This document shows, piece after piece, positions 29,837 to 38,909 of a stretch of DNA of 64,000 nt (the first letter of the stretch is position 1; each line of letters starts with the position of its first letter). Position numbers and translations under genes: made by a program. The DNA comes from Gammaproteobacteria bacterium HGW-Gammaproteobacteria-4 (GTDB lineage Bacteria; Pseudomonadota; Gammaproteobacteria; Xanthomonadales; Xanthomonadaceae): the NCBI GenBank assembly GCA_002839995.1, contig PGZC01000005.1:1-64000 (forward strand), written 5' to 3'. Under the pieces are notes generated by a model, which worked only from the letters and a program-made list of their open reading frames with translations, had not been told where the DNA came from and searched no databases.

Positions 29837-31072
29837 ATGCCGTCAACGCAACTGCCCAGCGTAATGGGATTGGCGACCGCAGCGGGCCTTGGACTGCTGA
29901 TCGGACTGGTGCGCGAGCGCGCCGCCGCCGAGCAACCCGACCAGATTGCCGGGTTGCGCACGCATGCGCTGGCAGCCCTGGCCGGCGCCCTCGCGTTCTG
30001 GTTGGGCGCCTCGATACTGGCGGTGCTGTTGGCAGGGCTGGCGGTCATGACCGCGTTGGGATATCAACGCAACAGTCAAATCGACCCCGGTCTCACCGGT
30101 GAAGTCACCCTGCTGCTGACACCGCTGCTTGGCGCGCTGGCAATGCAGGCAGCGCCGCTGGCGGCAGGTCTGGGTGCGGCGATTGCGTTGCTGCTGCAGG
30201 CGAAGGCGAGCCTGCACCGGTTCAGCCGTGTCCTGCTCAGCGAACAGGAGCTTCACGATGGCTTGGTGTTGCTGGCTTCGGCGCTGGTCGTTCTTCCGCT
30301 GCTGCCGGGCGAGGCGGTCGATCCCTGGGGCGTGCTGCGCCCCGACGCAGTCTGGCGGTTGGTGGTGCTGGTGATGGGCATCGGTGTGCTCGGCCACGTT
30401 GCACAGCGGGCGGTGGGCGCGCGTTGGGGCTTGCCGATGGCTGGATTCTTTGCCGGCTTTGTATCGTCCACCGCCGCTGTTGCCGGCTACGGCAGTGCGG
30501 CTCGGCAGCAACCCGGGTTGGCGGTATACGCCGCATCGGCTGCGCTACTTGCCAACCTGGCCTCGCTGCTGCTGATGGCAGTGGTGGTGGCGTCGGTATC
30601 GCCGGCCTTGCTCAGCGCCAGCGCGCTGCCGCTGGCCGGAGCGGCAGCAACGCTGCTGGTTGGCGCTGCGATCGGACTGCGCGTGAAGCCGGCCGAAACC
30701 GGCGAACCACCGCAACTGAACGGTCGCAGCTTTCGCTTGCGCCATGCCGTGTTCCTGGCCGTTGCCATCAGTTGCGTGTTGCTGCTTTCGGCGGCGTTGA
30801 CCAGCGTGCTGGGCAATGCCGGAGCAATGATCATCGCCGCGATCGCCGCCTTGGCGGAGTGGCATGCGGCTGCCGCCAGCCTCGCGCAATTGGCGTTGGC
30901 CGATGCCCTGCCGCTGCTCAATGCACGCTGGGGGCTGGTGCTGTTGCTGGTCAGCAGTGCTGCCGCCAAAACCGCGCTGGCATTCATCAGCGGCAATCGG
31001 CGTTACGGTGCGAGTGTCGCCGCGGGTCTCTGGGCCATGGTGCTTGTCGCCGCCGTGCTGGCGGCACTGTAG
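29837..31072 (+). CDS. MgtC/SapB family membrane protein with DUF4010 domain
   Basis: A 411-residue membrane protein. The N-terminal third is the MgtC domain (GLLIGLVRER, then GLRTHALAALAGALAFWLG and GYQRNSQIDPGLTGEVTLLLTPLLGALAM). The rest is the DUF4010 region with about eight further helices (for example WGLPMAGFFAGFVSSTAAVAGYGS and SAAAKTALAFISGNRRY). MgtC proteins act in magnesium stress and membrane energetics; the DUF4010 fusion form is widespread but not characterised. It stands alone, convergent with phhA (8 bp between stops). Confidence 0.87.
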   Translation: MPSTQLPSVMGLATAAGLGLLIGLVRERAAAEQPDQIAGLRTHALAALAGALAFWLGASILAVLLAGLAVMTALGYQRNSQIDPGLTGEVTLLLTPLLGALAMQAAPLAAGLGAAIALLLQAKASLHRFSRVLLSEQELHDGLVLLASALVVLPLLPGEAVDPWGVLRPDAVWRLVVLVMGIGVLGHVAQRAVGARWGLPMAGFFAGFVSSTAAVAGYGSAARQQPGLAVYAASAALLANLASLLLMAVVVASVSPALLSASALPLAGAAATLLVGAAIGLRVKPAETGEPPQLNGRSFRLRHAVFLAVAISCVLLLSAALTSVLGNAGAMIIAAIAALAEWHAAAASLAQLALADALPLLNARWGLVLLLVSSAAAKTALAFISGNRRYGASVAAGLWAMVLVAAVLAAL

Positions 31073-31080
31073 CGATTGCG

Positions 31081-31968
31081 CTACACGTCGCCGTCGTTGC
31101 TCCAACCCTCGCCGGTGCCGCGGCTGATCACCGTATCCGAACCCAGAATGCTGCCCGCAGGGATTGCGGCAAGCGCGTTCACTTCGCGGTAAATCGGGCT
31201 GAAGTCCGGGCGCGTCGCGTCGAACAACTGCGCAAAATCATCGATCACGAAGTAGGTTTTCTGGAAGCTGTCGATGCGGTAACGGGTGCGCATGATCCGG
31301 CGCAGATCGAACGCCACCCGGTTGGGCGTGCGGCTCTCCAGGCAATGGATGCTCTCGCCTTTCGAACTGACAATCCCGGCACCGTAAATGCGCAAACCGC
31401 TGCTGGTTCGAATCAGTCCGAACTCGACCGTGTACCAGTACAGCCGGGTGAGGTTGAGCAACGCCTCGGCACCCAGGCCATGCGCCTTGACGCCGCCGCG
31501 ACCGTAGGCCGCCATGTAATCGGCGAAAACCGGGTTCATCAGCAACGGCACGTGGCCAAACAGATCATGGAACAAATCCGGCTCGGCGATGTAATCCAGT
31601 TGCTCGGGACGACGAATCCACCAGGTAACCGGGAAGCGGCGGTTGGCCAGATGCTCGAAGAAGGTGAGCTCGGGCAGCAGACCCTCGACCCCGACCAACT
31701 CCCAGCCCGTGGTGTATTTCAGCACCTGATTGATGTCGGAAAAACGCGGAATCTGTTGCGCCGACATGCCCATCGCGTGCTGCGCCGAGAGAAACTCGTC
31801 GCAGGCGCGGCCTGCCAGTACCTGGTGCTGGCGTTCGAATAATTGCGACCAGACCGTATGATCGGTGTCGGTGTACTGCGCCCAAGGTTGCTCGACCACG
31901 GCAGTGGTGTAAACCGGCACATAGCCGCGATCGGTGTTCTGCCGCTCAACGCGCTGGGGTTGGTTCAT
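31081..31968 (-). CDS. phhA: Phenylalanine 4-monooxygenase
   Basis: A 295-residue non-haem iron enzyme that hydroxylates phenylalanine to tyrosine using tetrahydrobiopterin and O2. It starts MNQPQRVERQNTDRGYVPVY. Iron ligands lie in LFHDLFGHVPLL (the two His) and the later Glu in the LYWYTVEFGL segment. ELTFFEHLANRRFPVTWWIR is the conserved active-site entry. No N-terminal regulatory domain, as in other bacterial enzymes. Divergent from an Lrp-type regulator, a known arrangement for phenylalanine and tyrosine catabolism genes. Confidence 0.94.
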   Translation of the reverse strand: MNQPQRVERQNTDRGYVPVYTTAVVEQPWAQYTDTDHTVWSQLFERQHQVLAGRACDEFLSAQHAMGMSAQQIPRFSDINQVLKYTTGWELVGVEGLLPELTFFEHLANRRFPVTWWIRRPEQLDYIAEPDLFHDLFGHVPLLMNPVFADYMAAYGRGGVKAHGLGAEALLNLTRLYWYTVEFGLIRTSSGLRIYGAGIVSSKGESIHCLESRTPNRVAFDLRRIMRTRYRIDSFQKTYFVIDDFAQLFDATRPDFSPIYREVNALAAIPAGSILGSDTVISRGTGEGWSNDGDV

Positions 31969-32040
31969 GATCGGCAAGCCAGATTTCGCACGGGGGACGA
32001 GCATAGTGCCAAGATGGCGCAAAAGGGTTGCAAAGATGCC

Positions 32041-32060
32041 GTGAAAATCAACAGATTCAC
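32041..32060. promoter_or_regulatory. Possible operator between phhA and lrp
   Basis: Inverted repeat GTGAA-N10-TTCAC in the 135-bp divergent gap. It is short, so it could be chance, but it lies where an Lrp-family protein would act on both genes. Confidence 0.35.
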
Positions 32061-32103
32061 ACGTATGTTGCGCTAGATTCGAGTTTGACCACAGAATATT
32101 GCA

Positions 32104-32586
32104 ATGAACGCCGATCCCGTCACCCTTGATCGAACCGATATCGCCATCCTGGCGCAGTTGCAGCGCGAAGGCCGCGTCACCAATGCCGAACTGGCCGAGC
32201 GGGTGAACCTGTCGGCCAGCGCCTGCCTGCGCCGCACCCAGCGGCTCGAACACAGCGGCGTGATCGGCGGCTATGGCGCCTGGGTCGATCCATCGCGAGT
32301 CGGGTTGGGGCTACAGGCGTTTGTTCGGGTGCAATTGACGCAACACGACGCTGCCGCCATCGCGCGATTCGGGCAGGCCGTGCAATCCTGGGACGAAGTG
32401 GTTGCCTGCCACGCGCTGACCGGCGAGATGGATTACCTGCTGCACATCGTGGTCGAGGATCTGGATCACTTCTCGCGGCTGCTGCTCGATCGCCTGCTCG
32501 GCGATGCGGGCGTTGCCGATGTCAATTCCAGCTTCGTGCTGCGTACGGTCAAGCCCGCGCGCGGCCTGCCGTTGCCGAAAAAATAA
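32104..32586 (+). CDS. Lrp/AsnC family transcriptional regulator
   Basis: A 160-residue feast/famine regulator: N-terminal winged HTH (LDRTDIAILAQLQREGRVTNAELAERVNLSASACLRR) and C-terminal RAM ligand-binding beta-alpha barrel (VVACHALTGEMDYLLHIVVEDLDHF). LSASACLRR matches the recognition helix of the Lrp group. Transcribed away from phhA, so the natural inference is that it activates phhA in response to aromatic amino acids. Length is usual. Confidence 0.92.
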   Translation: MNADPVTLDRTDIAILAQLQREGRVTNAELAERVNLSASACLRRTQRLEHSGVIGGYGAWVDPSRVGLGLQAFVRVQLTQHDAAAIARFGQAVQSWDEVVACHALTGEMDYLLHIVVEDLDHFSRLLLDRLLGDAGVADVNSSFVLRTVKPARGLPLPKK

Positions 32587-32613
32587 GCGCCCGCCTGTGC
32601 GACACCGCCCATT

Positions 32614-32651
32614 GTAGGAGCGCACCCTGTGCGCGACCGAGCGCGTCGCGC
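32614..32651 (+). repeat. REP-like palindromic element, direct copy 4
   Basis: GTAGGAGCGCACCCTGTGCG then CGACCGAGCGCGTCGCGC. The arms GCGCAC and GTGCGC form a hairpin. Same core as the elements near mnmE. It lies 28 bp after the lrp stop. Confidence 0.65.
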
Positions 32652-32728
32652 AGCGGCGACGCGAAGGCGTAGGTCGCATAGCGGCCGATGCTGCGAAGCA
32701 GCCGACTGCGATATGCGATGCACCAACA

Positions 32729-32753
32729 CGTCGCCCACAGGGTGGGCTCCCAC
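32729..32753 (-). repeat. REP-like palindromic element, inverted copy 5
   Basis: On the minus strand it reads GTGGGAGCCCACCCTGTGGG then CGACG. Together with copy 4 it forms an inverted pair about 80 bp apart, between convergent lrp and lpxO, a normal place for REP pairs. Confidence 0.6.
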
Positions 32754-32809
32754 AGAAGCATGCTGTGGCCCTGCGGAGCACTCTGCGCGCGCCCACGCGT
32801 TCGCCGCAA

Positions 32810-33718
32810 CTATGCCAGCAACAGCCAATACAACAACCCGACGATCAACCCCAGCTTGAGCACCTTGTACACGGTGCGATTGAACTGCTTGAGTGTACGC
32901 GCGCGTTGCTTGAGCCAGTGCACCGCGCCGTACAGGCGATTGACCACACCGACCCGGTCGCTGGCCAGATTCTGGGTGGCGGTGGCGCGGCCCAGCACGC
33001 CGCTGACTGCGCGATTGAGCGTGCCCAGCCAACGCGGCCGCAACGGGCGCTCGACATCGCAGAAGAAAATCAGGCGATCGCAGTCGCTGCGATTCTCGGC
33101 CCAGTGCACAAAGGTCTCGTCAAACAGCACATCCTCGCCATCGCGCCACGAATACATCTGGCCATCGACGAAAATCCGGCAATCATCGCTGCCGGGCGTC
33201 ACCAGGCCGAGGTGGTAGCGCAGTGAACCGGCAAACGGATCGCGGTGCGGGTTCAGATGCGCACCAGCCGGCAGCAGGGTAAACATCGCCGCCTTGACGC
33301 CGGGCACCTGCCGCACCAAGGCTACGGTCTGCGGGCACAGCGCCTGTGCCGATGGCAGCGGCTCGTCGTACCACTTCAGGTAAAAACGTTTCCAGCCTTC
33401 CTTGAAGAATGAATTGAAGCTCGCATCGTTGTGCTTGAGCGCCGCCTGGATGTGGCCCTGGTCGGACAGGCGCAGCGCCTCTTCGCGGATCGATTGCCAG
33501 TGTTCGCGAAACAGATCCAGCTCCGGAAACGCGCGACGATCGAGATACGGCCGCGCCGGTACCGCCGAGAACAGGTACAGCAGCGCGTTGATCGGCGCCA
33601 GCAGGGCCGAGTGGTTGAACAACTGGCGATGAAACGGCAGCCGTACCCGTCCGCGCAGATGCACGTAGAGCACACTGGCGACAAACAACGCAATCACGAT
33701 GAACTTGGGCGATGGCAT
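32810..33718 (-). CDS. lpxO: Lipid A hydroxylase LpxO (aspartyl/asparaginyl beta-hydroxylase family)
   Basis: A 302-residue Fe(II)/2-oxoglutarate enzyme that adds a 2-hydroxyl to the secondary fatty acid of lipid A at the cytoplasmic face of the inner membrane. It has an N-terminal membrane anchor (about 4-22), then VLYVHLRGRVR and APINALLYLFSAVP, matching Salmonella LpxO. The iron site is H158-R-D160 (PHRDPFAGSLRYHLGL) with H205 (DETFVHWAENR). A C-terminal hydrophobic segment is present. ATG at 33718 gives the family N terminus and exactly the family length; a longer reading adds 58 unrelated residues. Confidence 0.9.
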   Translation of the reverse strand: MPSPKFIVIALFVASVLYVHLRGRVRLPFHRQLFNHSALLAPINALLYLFSAVPARPYLDRRAFPELDLFREHWQSIREEALRLSDQGHIQAALKHNDASFNSFFKEGWKRFYLKWYDEPLPSAQALCPQTVALVRQVPGVKAAMFTLLPAGAHLNPHRDPFAGSLRYHLGLVTPGSDDCRIFVDGQMYSWRDGEDVLFDETFVHWAENRSDCDRLIFFCDVERPLRPRWLGTLNRAVSGVLGRATATQNLASDRVGVVNRLYGAVHWLKQRARTLKQFNRTVYKVLKLGLIVGLLYWLLLA

Positions 33719-33813
33719 GGGGTCGGTGTCTGAACGGGCGCGAACAGCGACAGGCGGCCATTGTCGGCGCTTGTACGGGCCAGTGAAAGAGCGCATTGCA
33801 GGGATGATGGCAC

Positions 33814-35001
33814 ATGACCACGAATCAACCGCGTCGACGTTCCGGCTTGCAACGTCTGCTGCATGATCGCAACTGGCGCTTCGCATTGCCACGCATCGTG
33901 CTGCTCAGCGCCCTGGGTTGGCTGCTGGTGCAGCAACTGCTGCCACGTTCGAGTTTTGCCGGCACTCCCGAGGAGCTCTGGCCCAATACCGATTTCAGCC
34001 GTCATTCGGTGCCGCTGGACGAGTTCGAACCGGGCGGCCCACCGAAGGATGGCATCCCGCCGATCGACAGGCCGAAGTTCGCGCCGGCGAGTGCGGTGGA
34101 CTGGCTGGCCGATGATGCACCGGTGATCGTGGTGCAGCTCGCCAACGTGGCGCGTGCCTACCCGCTGGAAATCCTGGTATGGCACGAGATCGTCAACGAT
34201 ATCCTGAGCGACGTTCCGATCGTGGTCACCTTCTGCCCGCTGTGCAATGCCGCGCTGGTGTTCGACCGGCGCGTGGCCGGCGAAACGCTGGATTTCGGCA
34301 CCACCGGCTGGCTGCGCCTGAGCGATCTGGTGATGTACGACCGGCACAGCGAAAGCTGGTGGCAGCAGTTCACCGGCGAGGCCGTGGTCGGCAAGATGAC
34401 CGGCGCCAAACTCACCCAGATTCCGGCGCAGATCATCGGCTTTGCCGATTTCCGTGCAGCCTGGCCTGCCGGCGAGGTGCTCACGCGGCGCACCGGGCAC
34501 CGCCGCCGCTATGGCGAAAACCCGTACGTCGGCTACGACAGCATGCGCCAGAACCCGCTGCTGCCCGAGCACGAGGATCGCCGCCTGCGGCCAATGGAGC
34601 GCGTGCTGGCGGCGCAGATCGGCGCGTTGCAACGGGTATATCCGTTTACCGTTATCGCTAAACTCGGCCTGATCCACGACCGCATCGGCGACACCCCGGT
34701 GGTGGTGTTCGCGCGCAAGAAAGGCATGCGCTCGGCGCTCGATGGCGAACGCATCGCGCGCAGCAAACGGCTGCCGGCGGCGGCGGTGTTCATTGCCCGC
34801 CACGGCGATCAGGATCTGGCGTTCGTGACGGACGGCGATGGCTTCCGCGACCGGCAGACCGGCTCGCGCTGGAACCTGCTTGGCCACGCCATCGACGGCC
34901 CGCTCGCCGGGCAACGCCTGCACGCCCTCCCCGGCGGCATCCATTTCGCCTTCGCCTGGCTGGCGTTCAAGCCCGATGGCGAGATCTACCAGCCGGATTG
35001 A
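33814..35001 (+). CDS. DUF3179 domain-containing protein, membrane-anchored
   Basis: A 395-residue exported protein. An N-terminal anchor (about residues 28-45, LPRIVLLSALGWLLVQQLL) is followed by the DUF3179 domain over most of the rest: VVVQLANVARAYPLEILVWHEIVND, then the CxxC motif in TFCPLCNAALVFDRR. The CxxC could bind metal or haem or form a disulfide; the family has no established function. Divergent from lpxO with 95 bp between; convergent with glnA. Confidence 0.88.
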   Translation: MTTNQPRRRSGLQRLLHDRNWRFALPRIVLLSALGWLLVQQLLPRSSFAGTPEELWPNTDFSRHSVPLDEFEPGGPPKDGIPPIDRPKFAPASAVDWLADDAPVIVVQLANVARAYPLEILVWHEIVNDILSDVPIVVTFCPLCNAALVFDRRVAGETLDFGTTGWLRLSDLVMYDRHSESWWQQFTGEAVVGKMTGAKLTQIPAQIIGFADFRAAWPAGEVLTRRTGHRRRYGENPYVGYDSMRQNPLLPEHEDRRLRPMERVLAAQIGALQRVYPFTVIAKLGLIHDRIGDTPVVVFARKKGMRSALDGERIARSKRLPAAAVFIARHGDQDLAFVTDGDGFRDRQTGSRWNLLGHAIDGPLAGQRLHALPGGIHFAFAWLAFKPDGEIYQPD

Positions 35002-35232
35002 TCTGCGACAGCGGAGTAGCGGCGTGAGGGCGGGTTCGTCGCGATTGCACGCGATGATGGCGGACGGCAACGCAAATGGTGCAAGCACGCGCCGCAACGG
35101 TCGCTATGGTGATGTCAACAATGCCGCAATGCGTGCGGGCGAACGAACAATGCGCGGTAGCGCTTCTTCTCGCCCGATCGGTCAAGTCCGACCGACAGCC
35201 GGAAACCGCTTGCTTCGGGATTGCATCAAACA

Positions 35233-35265
35233 ACCGGCGCGGCGCCCCCCGGCAACCGCGCCGGT
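35233..35265 (-). terminator. Hairpin downstream of glnA
   Basis: Perfect 10-bp GC-rich stem ACCGGCGCGG (35233-35242) and CCGCGCCGGT (35256-35265) with a 13-nt loop, five bases past the glnA stop codon. On the minus strand it is followed only by a weak T-rich stretch (TGTTTG), so it may be an inefficient terminator or a 3' protective hairpin. The rest of the 268-bp glnA/DUF3179 gap shows nothing clear. Confidence 0.6.
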
Positions 35266-35269
35266 GCGA

Positions 35270-36679
35270 TCAGATGCCGTAGTACATCTGATATTCCAGC
35301 GGGTGGGTGGCGGCGCGGAAGCGCGAGACCTCGCCCATCTTGAGTTCGATATAGCTGTCGATGAAGTCGTCGTTCATCACCCCGCCGGCCTTGAGGAAAT
35401 CGCGATCGGAATGCAGCGCGTCCAGCGCCTGATCCAGCGAATGGCAGACGGTGGGGATGCCGCGTGCTTCTTCCGGTGGCAGGTCATACAGGTTTTTGTC
35501 CATTGCCGAGCCGGGGTCGATCTTGTTCTTGATGCCGTCCAGGCCAGCCATCATCAACGCAGTGAAGGTGAGGTAGCCCGACTGGATCGGGTCGGGGAAG
35601 CGCATCTCGATGCGCCGTGCCTTGGGGTTGGTGACGAACGGGATGCGGCAACTCGCCGAGCGGTTGCGCGCCGAGTAGGCCAGCATCACCGGTGCTTCAA
35701 AGCCGGGAACCAGGCGCTTGTAGCTGTTGGTACCGGAGTTGGTGAAGGCGTTGATGGCGCGCGCGTGCTTGAACACGCCGCCGATGTACCACAGCGCCAT
35801 TTGGCTGAGGCCGCCGTAGCCATCGCCGGTGAACAGGTTCACCCCGCCCTTGGCCAGGCTCTGATGCACGTGCATGCCGCTGCCGTTGTCGCCGACCAGC
35901 GGCTTGGGCATGAAGGTGGCGGTCTTGCCGTTGCGATAGGCTACGTTCTTGATCACGTATTTCATGGTTTGCAACTCGTCGGCCTTGTGCACGAGCGAGT
36001 TGAACTTGGTGCCGATTTCGCACTGGCCGGCATTGGCGACTTCGTGGTGATGCACTTCCACTTCGATGCCGAGGCTGGTGAGGGTCTTGCACATTTCGGC
36101 GCGCAGGTCGTGCAGCGAGTCGGTCGGCGCGACCGGGAAATAGCCGCCCTTGAGGCCTGGACGATAGCCGGAATTGCCGCCCTCGTACTTCTTCTTCGAG
36201 TTCCAGTGCGCTTCCTCGGATTCCACCTCGAAGAAGGTGTGGCCCATCTCGTTGCTCCAGCGCACCGAGTCGAACACGAAGAACTCGGGCTCGGGGCCGA
36301 AAAACGCCTGTTCGGCGATACCGGAGGATTTCAGGTATGCCTCGGCACGCCGCGCGATGCCGCGCGGGTCGCGCGAGTACGCTTGCATGGTGGCCGGGTC
36401 GAGGATGTCGCAAACCATCACCAGGGTCGGATCGGCGGTGAACGGGTCGAGAAACGCGGTGGCCGGATCGGGCATCAGCACCATGTCCGATTCGTTGATG
36501 CCCTTCCAGCCCGAAATCGAGCTGCCGTCGAACATCTTGCCGTCCTCGAACAGCGCCGGTTCGACGATGCTGGCCGGGAAGGTCACGTGATGCTGCACGC
36601 CGCGCACGTCGGTGAAGCGCAGATCGACGAATTCGACGTGATGGTCCTTGACCAGTTTTTCGATGTTTTCAAGCGACAT
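35270..36679 (-). CDS. glnA: Glutamine synthetase, type I
   Basis: A 469-residue dodecameric enzyme that joins glutamate and ammonia using ATP. It starts [20 protein letters not shown]; the metal and substrate residues appear in [18 protein letters not shown], in the [10 protein letters not shown] segment and in [10 protein letters not shown]. The adenylylation site is present as NLYDLPPEE with Y398, so it is the GSI-beta form controlled by GlnE. ATG at 36679 is certain from homology. A sigma-54 promoter and two NtrC sites lie upstream, so expression should rise under nitrogen limitation. Confidence 0.97.
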   Translation of the reverse strand: MSLENIEKLVKDHHVEFVDLRFTDVRGVQHHVTFPASIVEPALFEDGKMFDGSSISGWKGINESDMVLMPDPATAFLDPFTADPTLVMVCDILDPATMQAYSRDPRGIARRAEAYLKSSGIAEQAFFGPEPEFFVFDSVRWSNEMGHTFFEVESEEAHWNSKKKYEGGNSGYRPGLKGGYFPVAPTDSLHDLRAEMCKTLTSLGIEVEVHHHEVANAGQCEIGTKFNSLVHKADELQTMKYVIKNVAYRNGKTATFMPKPLVGDNGSGMHVHQSLAKGGVNLFTGDGYGGLSQMALWYIGGVFKHARAINAFTNSGTNSYKRLVPGFEAPVMLAYSARNRSASCRIPFVTNPKARRIEMRFPDPIQSGYLTFTALMMAGLDGIKNKIDPGSAMDKNLYDLPPEEARGIPTVCHSLDQALDALHSDRDFLKAGGVMNDDFIDSYIELKMGEVSRFRAATHPLEYQMYYGI

Positions 36680-36748
36680 GGGGATTCCTGATTGGGCAGT
36701 GGACGAGTACGGCACCAGCCGCTGCTGGCGCATCACTGACGCTATGCA

Positions 36749-36763
36749 GCAATATGTGTGCCA
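36749..36763 (-). promoter_or_regulatory. Sigma-54 promoter of glnA
   Basis: On the minus strand TGGCAC-ACATA-TTGC is a perfect match to the -24/-12 consensus TGGCAC-N5-TTGC. The transcription start would be near 36737, leaving a leader of about 58 nt before glnA. Confidence 0.9.
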
Positions 36764-36824
36764 GTGCGGCACCACGCATAAACGATTGATTTTATGTGGG
36801 GAAGAAAAACCGACTGAATCCGAC

Positions 36825-36841
36825 AGCACTGTTTCGGTGCA
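36825..36841. promoter_or_regulatory. NtrC-binding site 1 (glnA enhancer)
   Basis: AGCACT-GTTTC-GGTGCA, near the NtrC consensus TGCACC-N5-GGTGCA, centred about 96 bp upstream of the predicted glnA start. Confidence 0.75.
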
Positions 36842-36854
36842 GCATTTCCCGAAA

Positions 36855-36871
36855 CGCACCGTATTGGTGCA
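36855..36871. promoter_or_regulatory. NtrC-binding site 2 (glnA enhancer)
   Basis: CGCACC-GTATT-GGTGCA, one mismatch from the NtrC consensus. Its centre is 30 bp from site 1, about three helical turns, so both face the same side, as at E. coli glnAp2. Confidence 0.8.
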
Positions 36872-36933
36872 AGCCGCGCAATAGGAACCGTTTGGCTGCG
36901 AGGCTGCCCAGATCGTCTGCACGGCGCCTCGTT

Positions 36934-37023
36934 CCCGTCATTCCAGCGCACGCTGGAATCCATTCTGCTTTTTTGTCTTGACGGGAAAGATCAACATGGA
37001 CCCCAGCTTGCGCTGGGGTGACA
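36934..37023. repeat. Paired hairpin repeat between recD and glnA
   Basis: Two stem-loops face each other: ATTCCAGCG/CGCTGGAAT (36940-36959) and ACCCCAGC/GCTGGGGT (37000-37019), flanked by GTCA and TGAC. The right unit is an inverted, diverged copy of the left one. This is the widespread 'TCATTCCAGCG...CGCTGGAATCC' type of intergenic repeat. It fills the gap between the recD stop and the glnA enhancer and may end recBCD transcription. Confidence 0.6.
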
Positions 37024-37061
37024 GCGTAGGAACCAGTCGCGCGAGCGAACGGATCAGCGCA

Positions 37062-38909
37062 TCAACCAATGCGCCGCGCCAGCGCCCCGCGACGGCCCGC
37101 GTCGCGACGCATCGCTGCCGCGAGCACCGGCTCGGTACACCACAACCGGATCCGCGCCTTGGCGCGGGAAATGCCGGTGTACAGCAGTTGCCGCGAAAGG
37201 ATCGGGTTGTCGGCATCAGCCGGCAGCAACACGGCAACCTGTTCGTATTCGGAGCCCTGGCTCTTGTGGATCGTCATCGCAAATGCGCCGCGATGCGCGG
37301 GCAGGCTGCCGGGGCTGAACCGCAACAACCGCGATCCAGCGTCGCCTGGCACCATCGTCGCGGCGGCGCTGTGCTCGAACCAGACCTGCAACGCGCCGCT
37401 TTCGTCGCGCAGGCAGATGCCAACGTCGCCGTTGAACAGACCGGTACCGCTGTCGTTGTGGCTGATCATCACGGCGCGACCGGGATACCAGATCGCGTCG
37501 GCGGAGTCCGGAATCGATCTGCGCAGGCTCTCTTCGATGGCGTCGTTCACCGCGCAAGCGCCGAAGTCGCCCTCGCGCAGGGCGCACAACACCTGCTGCC
37601 GACGCAACGCGGCGAGTACCCGCAGCGCGGCGTCGGCGTCATCGCACTCGACCGGCGCAAACGCGCCGGCATCGTCCAGCGTCGCGCGCAGCGCCTGCAC
37701 CCACGGGCCGAGTTGCTGGCGCAATGTGCTCACGCTGGAGACCGGTTGCCATTGCGCTGCGCCGCCGGCCTGATCGAGCGCACTGAAAAGTGCCGCGCTG
37801 TCGCCGATGCGCGCCGCCTCATTGATTGGCAGCAATGCCTGCTGCGCACGGAACGAGTGCAGCAGGCGCACCAGCCCGTCGCCGCCTTGCCGGGTGATGG
37901 CGCTGGCAATGTCGAGCAACACCGAACCGGTTCCGACCGAACTCAGTTGATCGGCGTCGCCCACCAGCACCAGTACCGCGTGCGCGGGCAAGGCATCGAG
38001 CAGCGCACGCAGTAGCGCAAGATCGATCATCGATGCCTCATCGAGCACCGCGATGTCGGCGCTGATCGGGTTGTCGGCATGCCAGGTGAAGTCGTCGCCG
38101 GCGCCACGGGCGCCGAGCAGGCGGTGCACGGTGCCGGTGTGTGCATCCAGTGCCGACCCCAGATGCGGCAACCACACTGCCGGCAGTGGCCGTTGCGGGT
38201 GCGCACGCAGCGCATCGGCGCCGGAACGCAACGCCTGGGCCAGGCGCTGAGCGGCCTTGCCGGTCGGTGCGCACAGGTGGATGACCGGCGCCACACCGTC
38301 ATGGCGCGCCGCGTATGCGCGCGCCAGCGCCAGCAACATCCGCAGCACGGTCGCGGTTTTGCCAGTGCCGGGGCCGCCGCCGAGCACGAACAGCCCGCGC
38401 CCGACCGCTTGTCGTACGGCCTCGCGCTGCGCCTGACTGGCCGCGCTGCGGTCGCCGTGGAACAGCTCGTCGAGATCGTTCTCGCTCGGCACCGCTGTGG
38501 CATATCGGCGTTGCCGCCGTGCGCGAATGTGCTCGCCGACCGCCACTTCGTTGCGGTAGTTGCGGCGCAGGTAAAGGTGATCCTGATCGAGTACGAACGG
38601 CGTGTCGATACCGTGCTCGGTATCCGTTTCCGGCGTGCCGAGCAAGCCCTCGACCGACAACGCAGCCATCTCCTCGGCCGCCAACCGGCGCATGCCGTGC
38701 CGCCCCGCGTCCTCGCCACGCAGCGGTAACGCGCTGTCGCCCTGGCCATCGGCAAAGCTCGCCCAGCCCGCCACTTCCGCCAGCAACGCCGAACCGCCAT
38801 GGCACATCACCCAGCGTGCCACTGCGCGATCGAGTGGGCGCCACGGCGGCGTGGCGATTTTGTCGGCTGCGCTGCGCCCGAAGTGGACGTACGATTGATT
38901 GCTGCTCAT
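37062..38909 (-). CDS. recD: Exodeoxyribonuclease V subunit alpha
   Basis: A 615-residue 5'-3' superfamily 1 helicase subunit of RecBCD. Walker A GGGPGTGKT is at 177-185, the Walker B region is AVLDEASMIDLAL, and SSVGTGSVL with the late AFAMTIHKSQGSEYEQV and LLYTGISRAKARIRLW are helicase motifs. The N-terminal domain that contacts RecC is present. It starts inside the recB stop (ATGA). Last gene of recC-recB-recD. Confidence 0.95.
   Translation of the reverse strand: MSSNQSYVHFGRSAADKIATPPWRPLDRAVARWVMCHGGSALLAEVAGWASFADGQGDSALPLRGEDAGRHGMRRLAAEEMAALSVEGLLGTPETDTEHGIDTPFVLDQDHLYLRRNYRNEVAVGEHIRARRQRRYATAVPSENDLDELFHGDRSAASQAQREAVRQAVGRGLFVLGGGPGTGKTATVLRMLLALARAYAARHDGVAPVIHLCAPTGKAAQRLAQALRSGADALRAHPQRPLPAVWLPHLGSALDAHTGTVHRLLGARGAGDDFTWHADNPISADIAVLDEASMIDLALLRALLDALPAHAVLVLVGDADQLSSVGTGSVLLDIASAITRQGGDGLVRLLHSFRAQQALLPINEAARIGDSAALFSALDQAGGAAQWQPVSSVSTLRQQLGPWVQALRATLDDAGAFAPVECDDADAALRVLAALRRQQVLCALREGDFGACAVNDAIEESLRRSIPDSADAIWYPGRAVMISHNDSGTGLFNGDVGICLRDESGALQVWFEHSAAATMVPGDAGSRLLRFSPGSLPAHRGAFAMTIHKSQGSEYEQVAVLLPADADNPILSRQLLYTGISRAKARIRLWCTEPVLAAAMRRDAGRRGALARRIG

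Noticed and set aside
30424-31842. Plus-strand frame within the MgtC gene and opposite phhA
   Set aside because: Both overlapped genes have clear family matches; this one has none.
34838-36691. Plus-strand open frame of about 617 codons running across the DUF3179 end and opposite glnA
   Set aside because: Most of it is antisense to glnA, which is certain. No promoter or ribosome-binding site.
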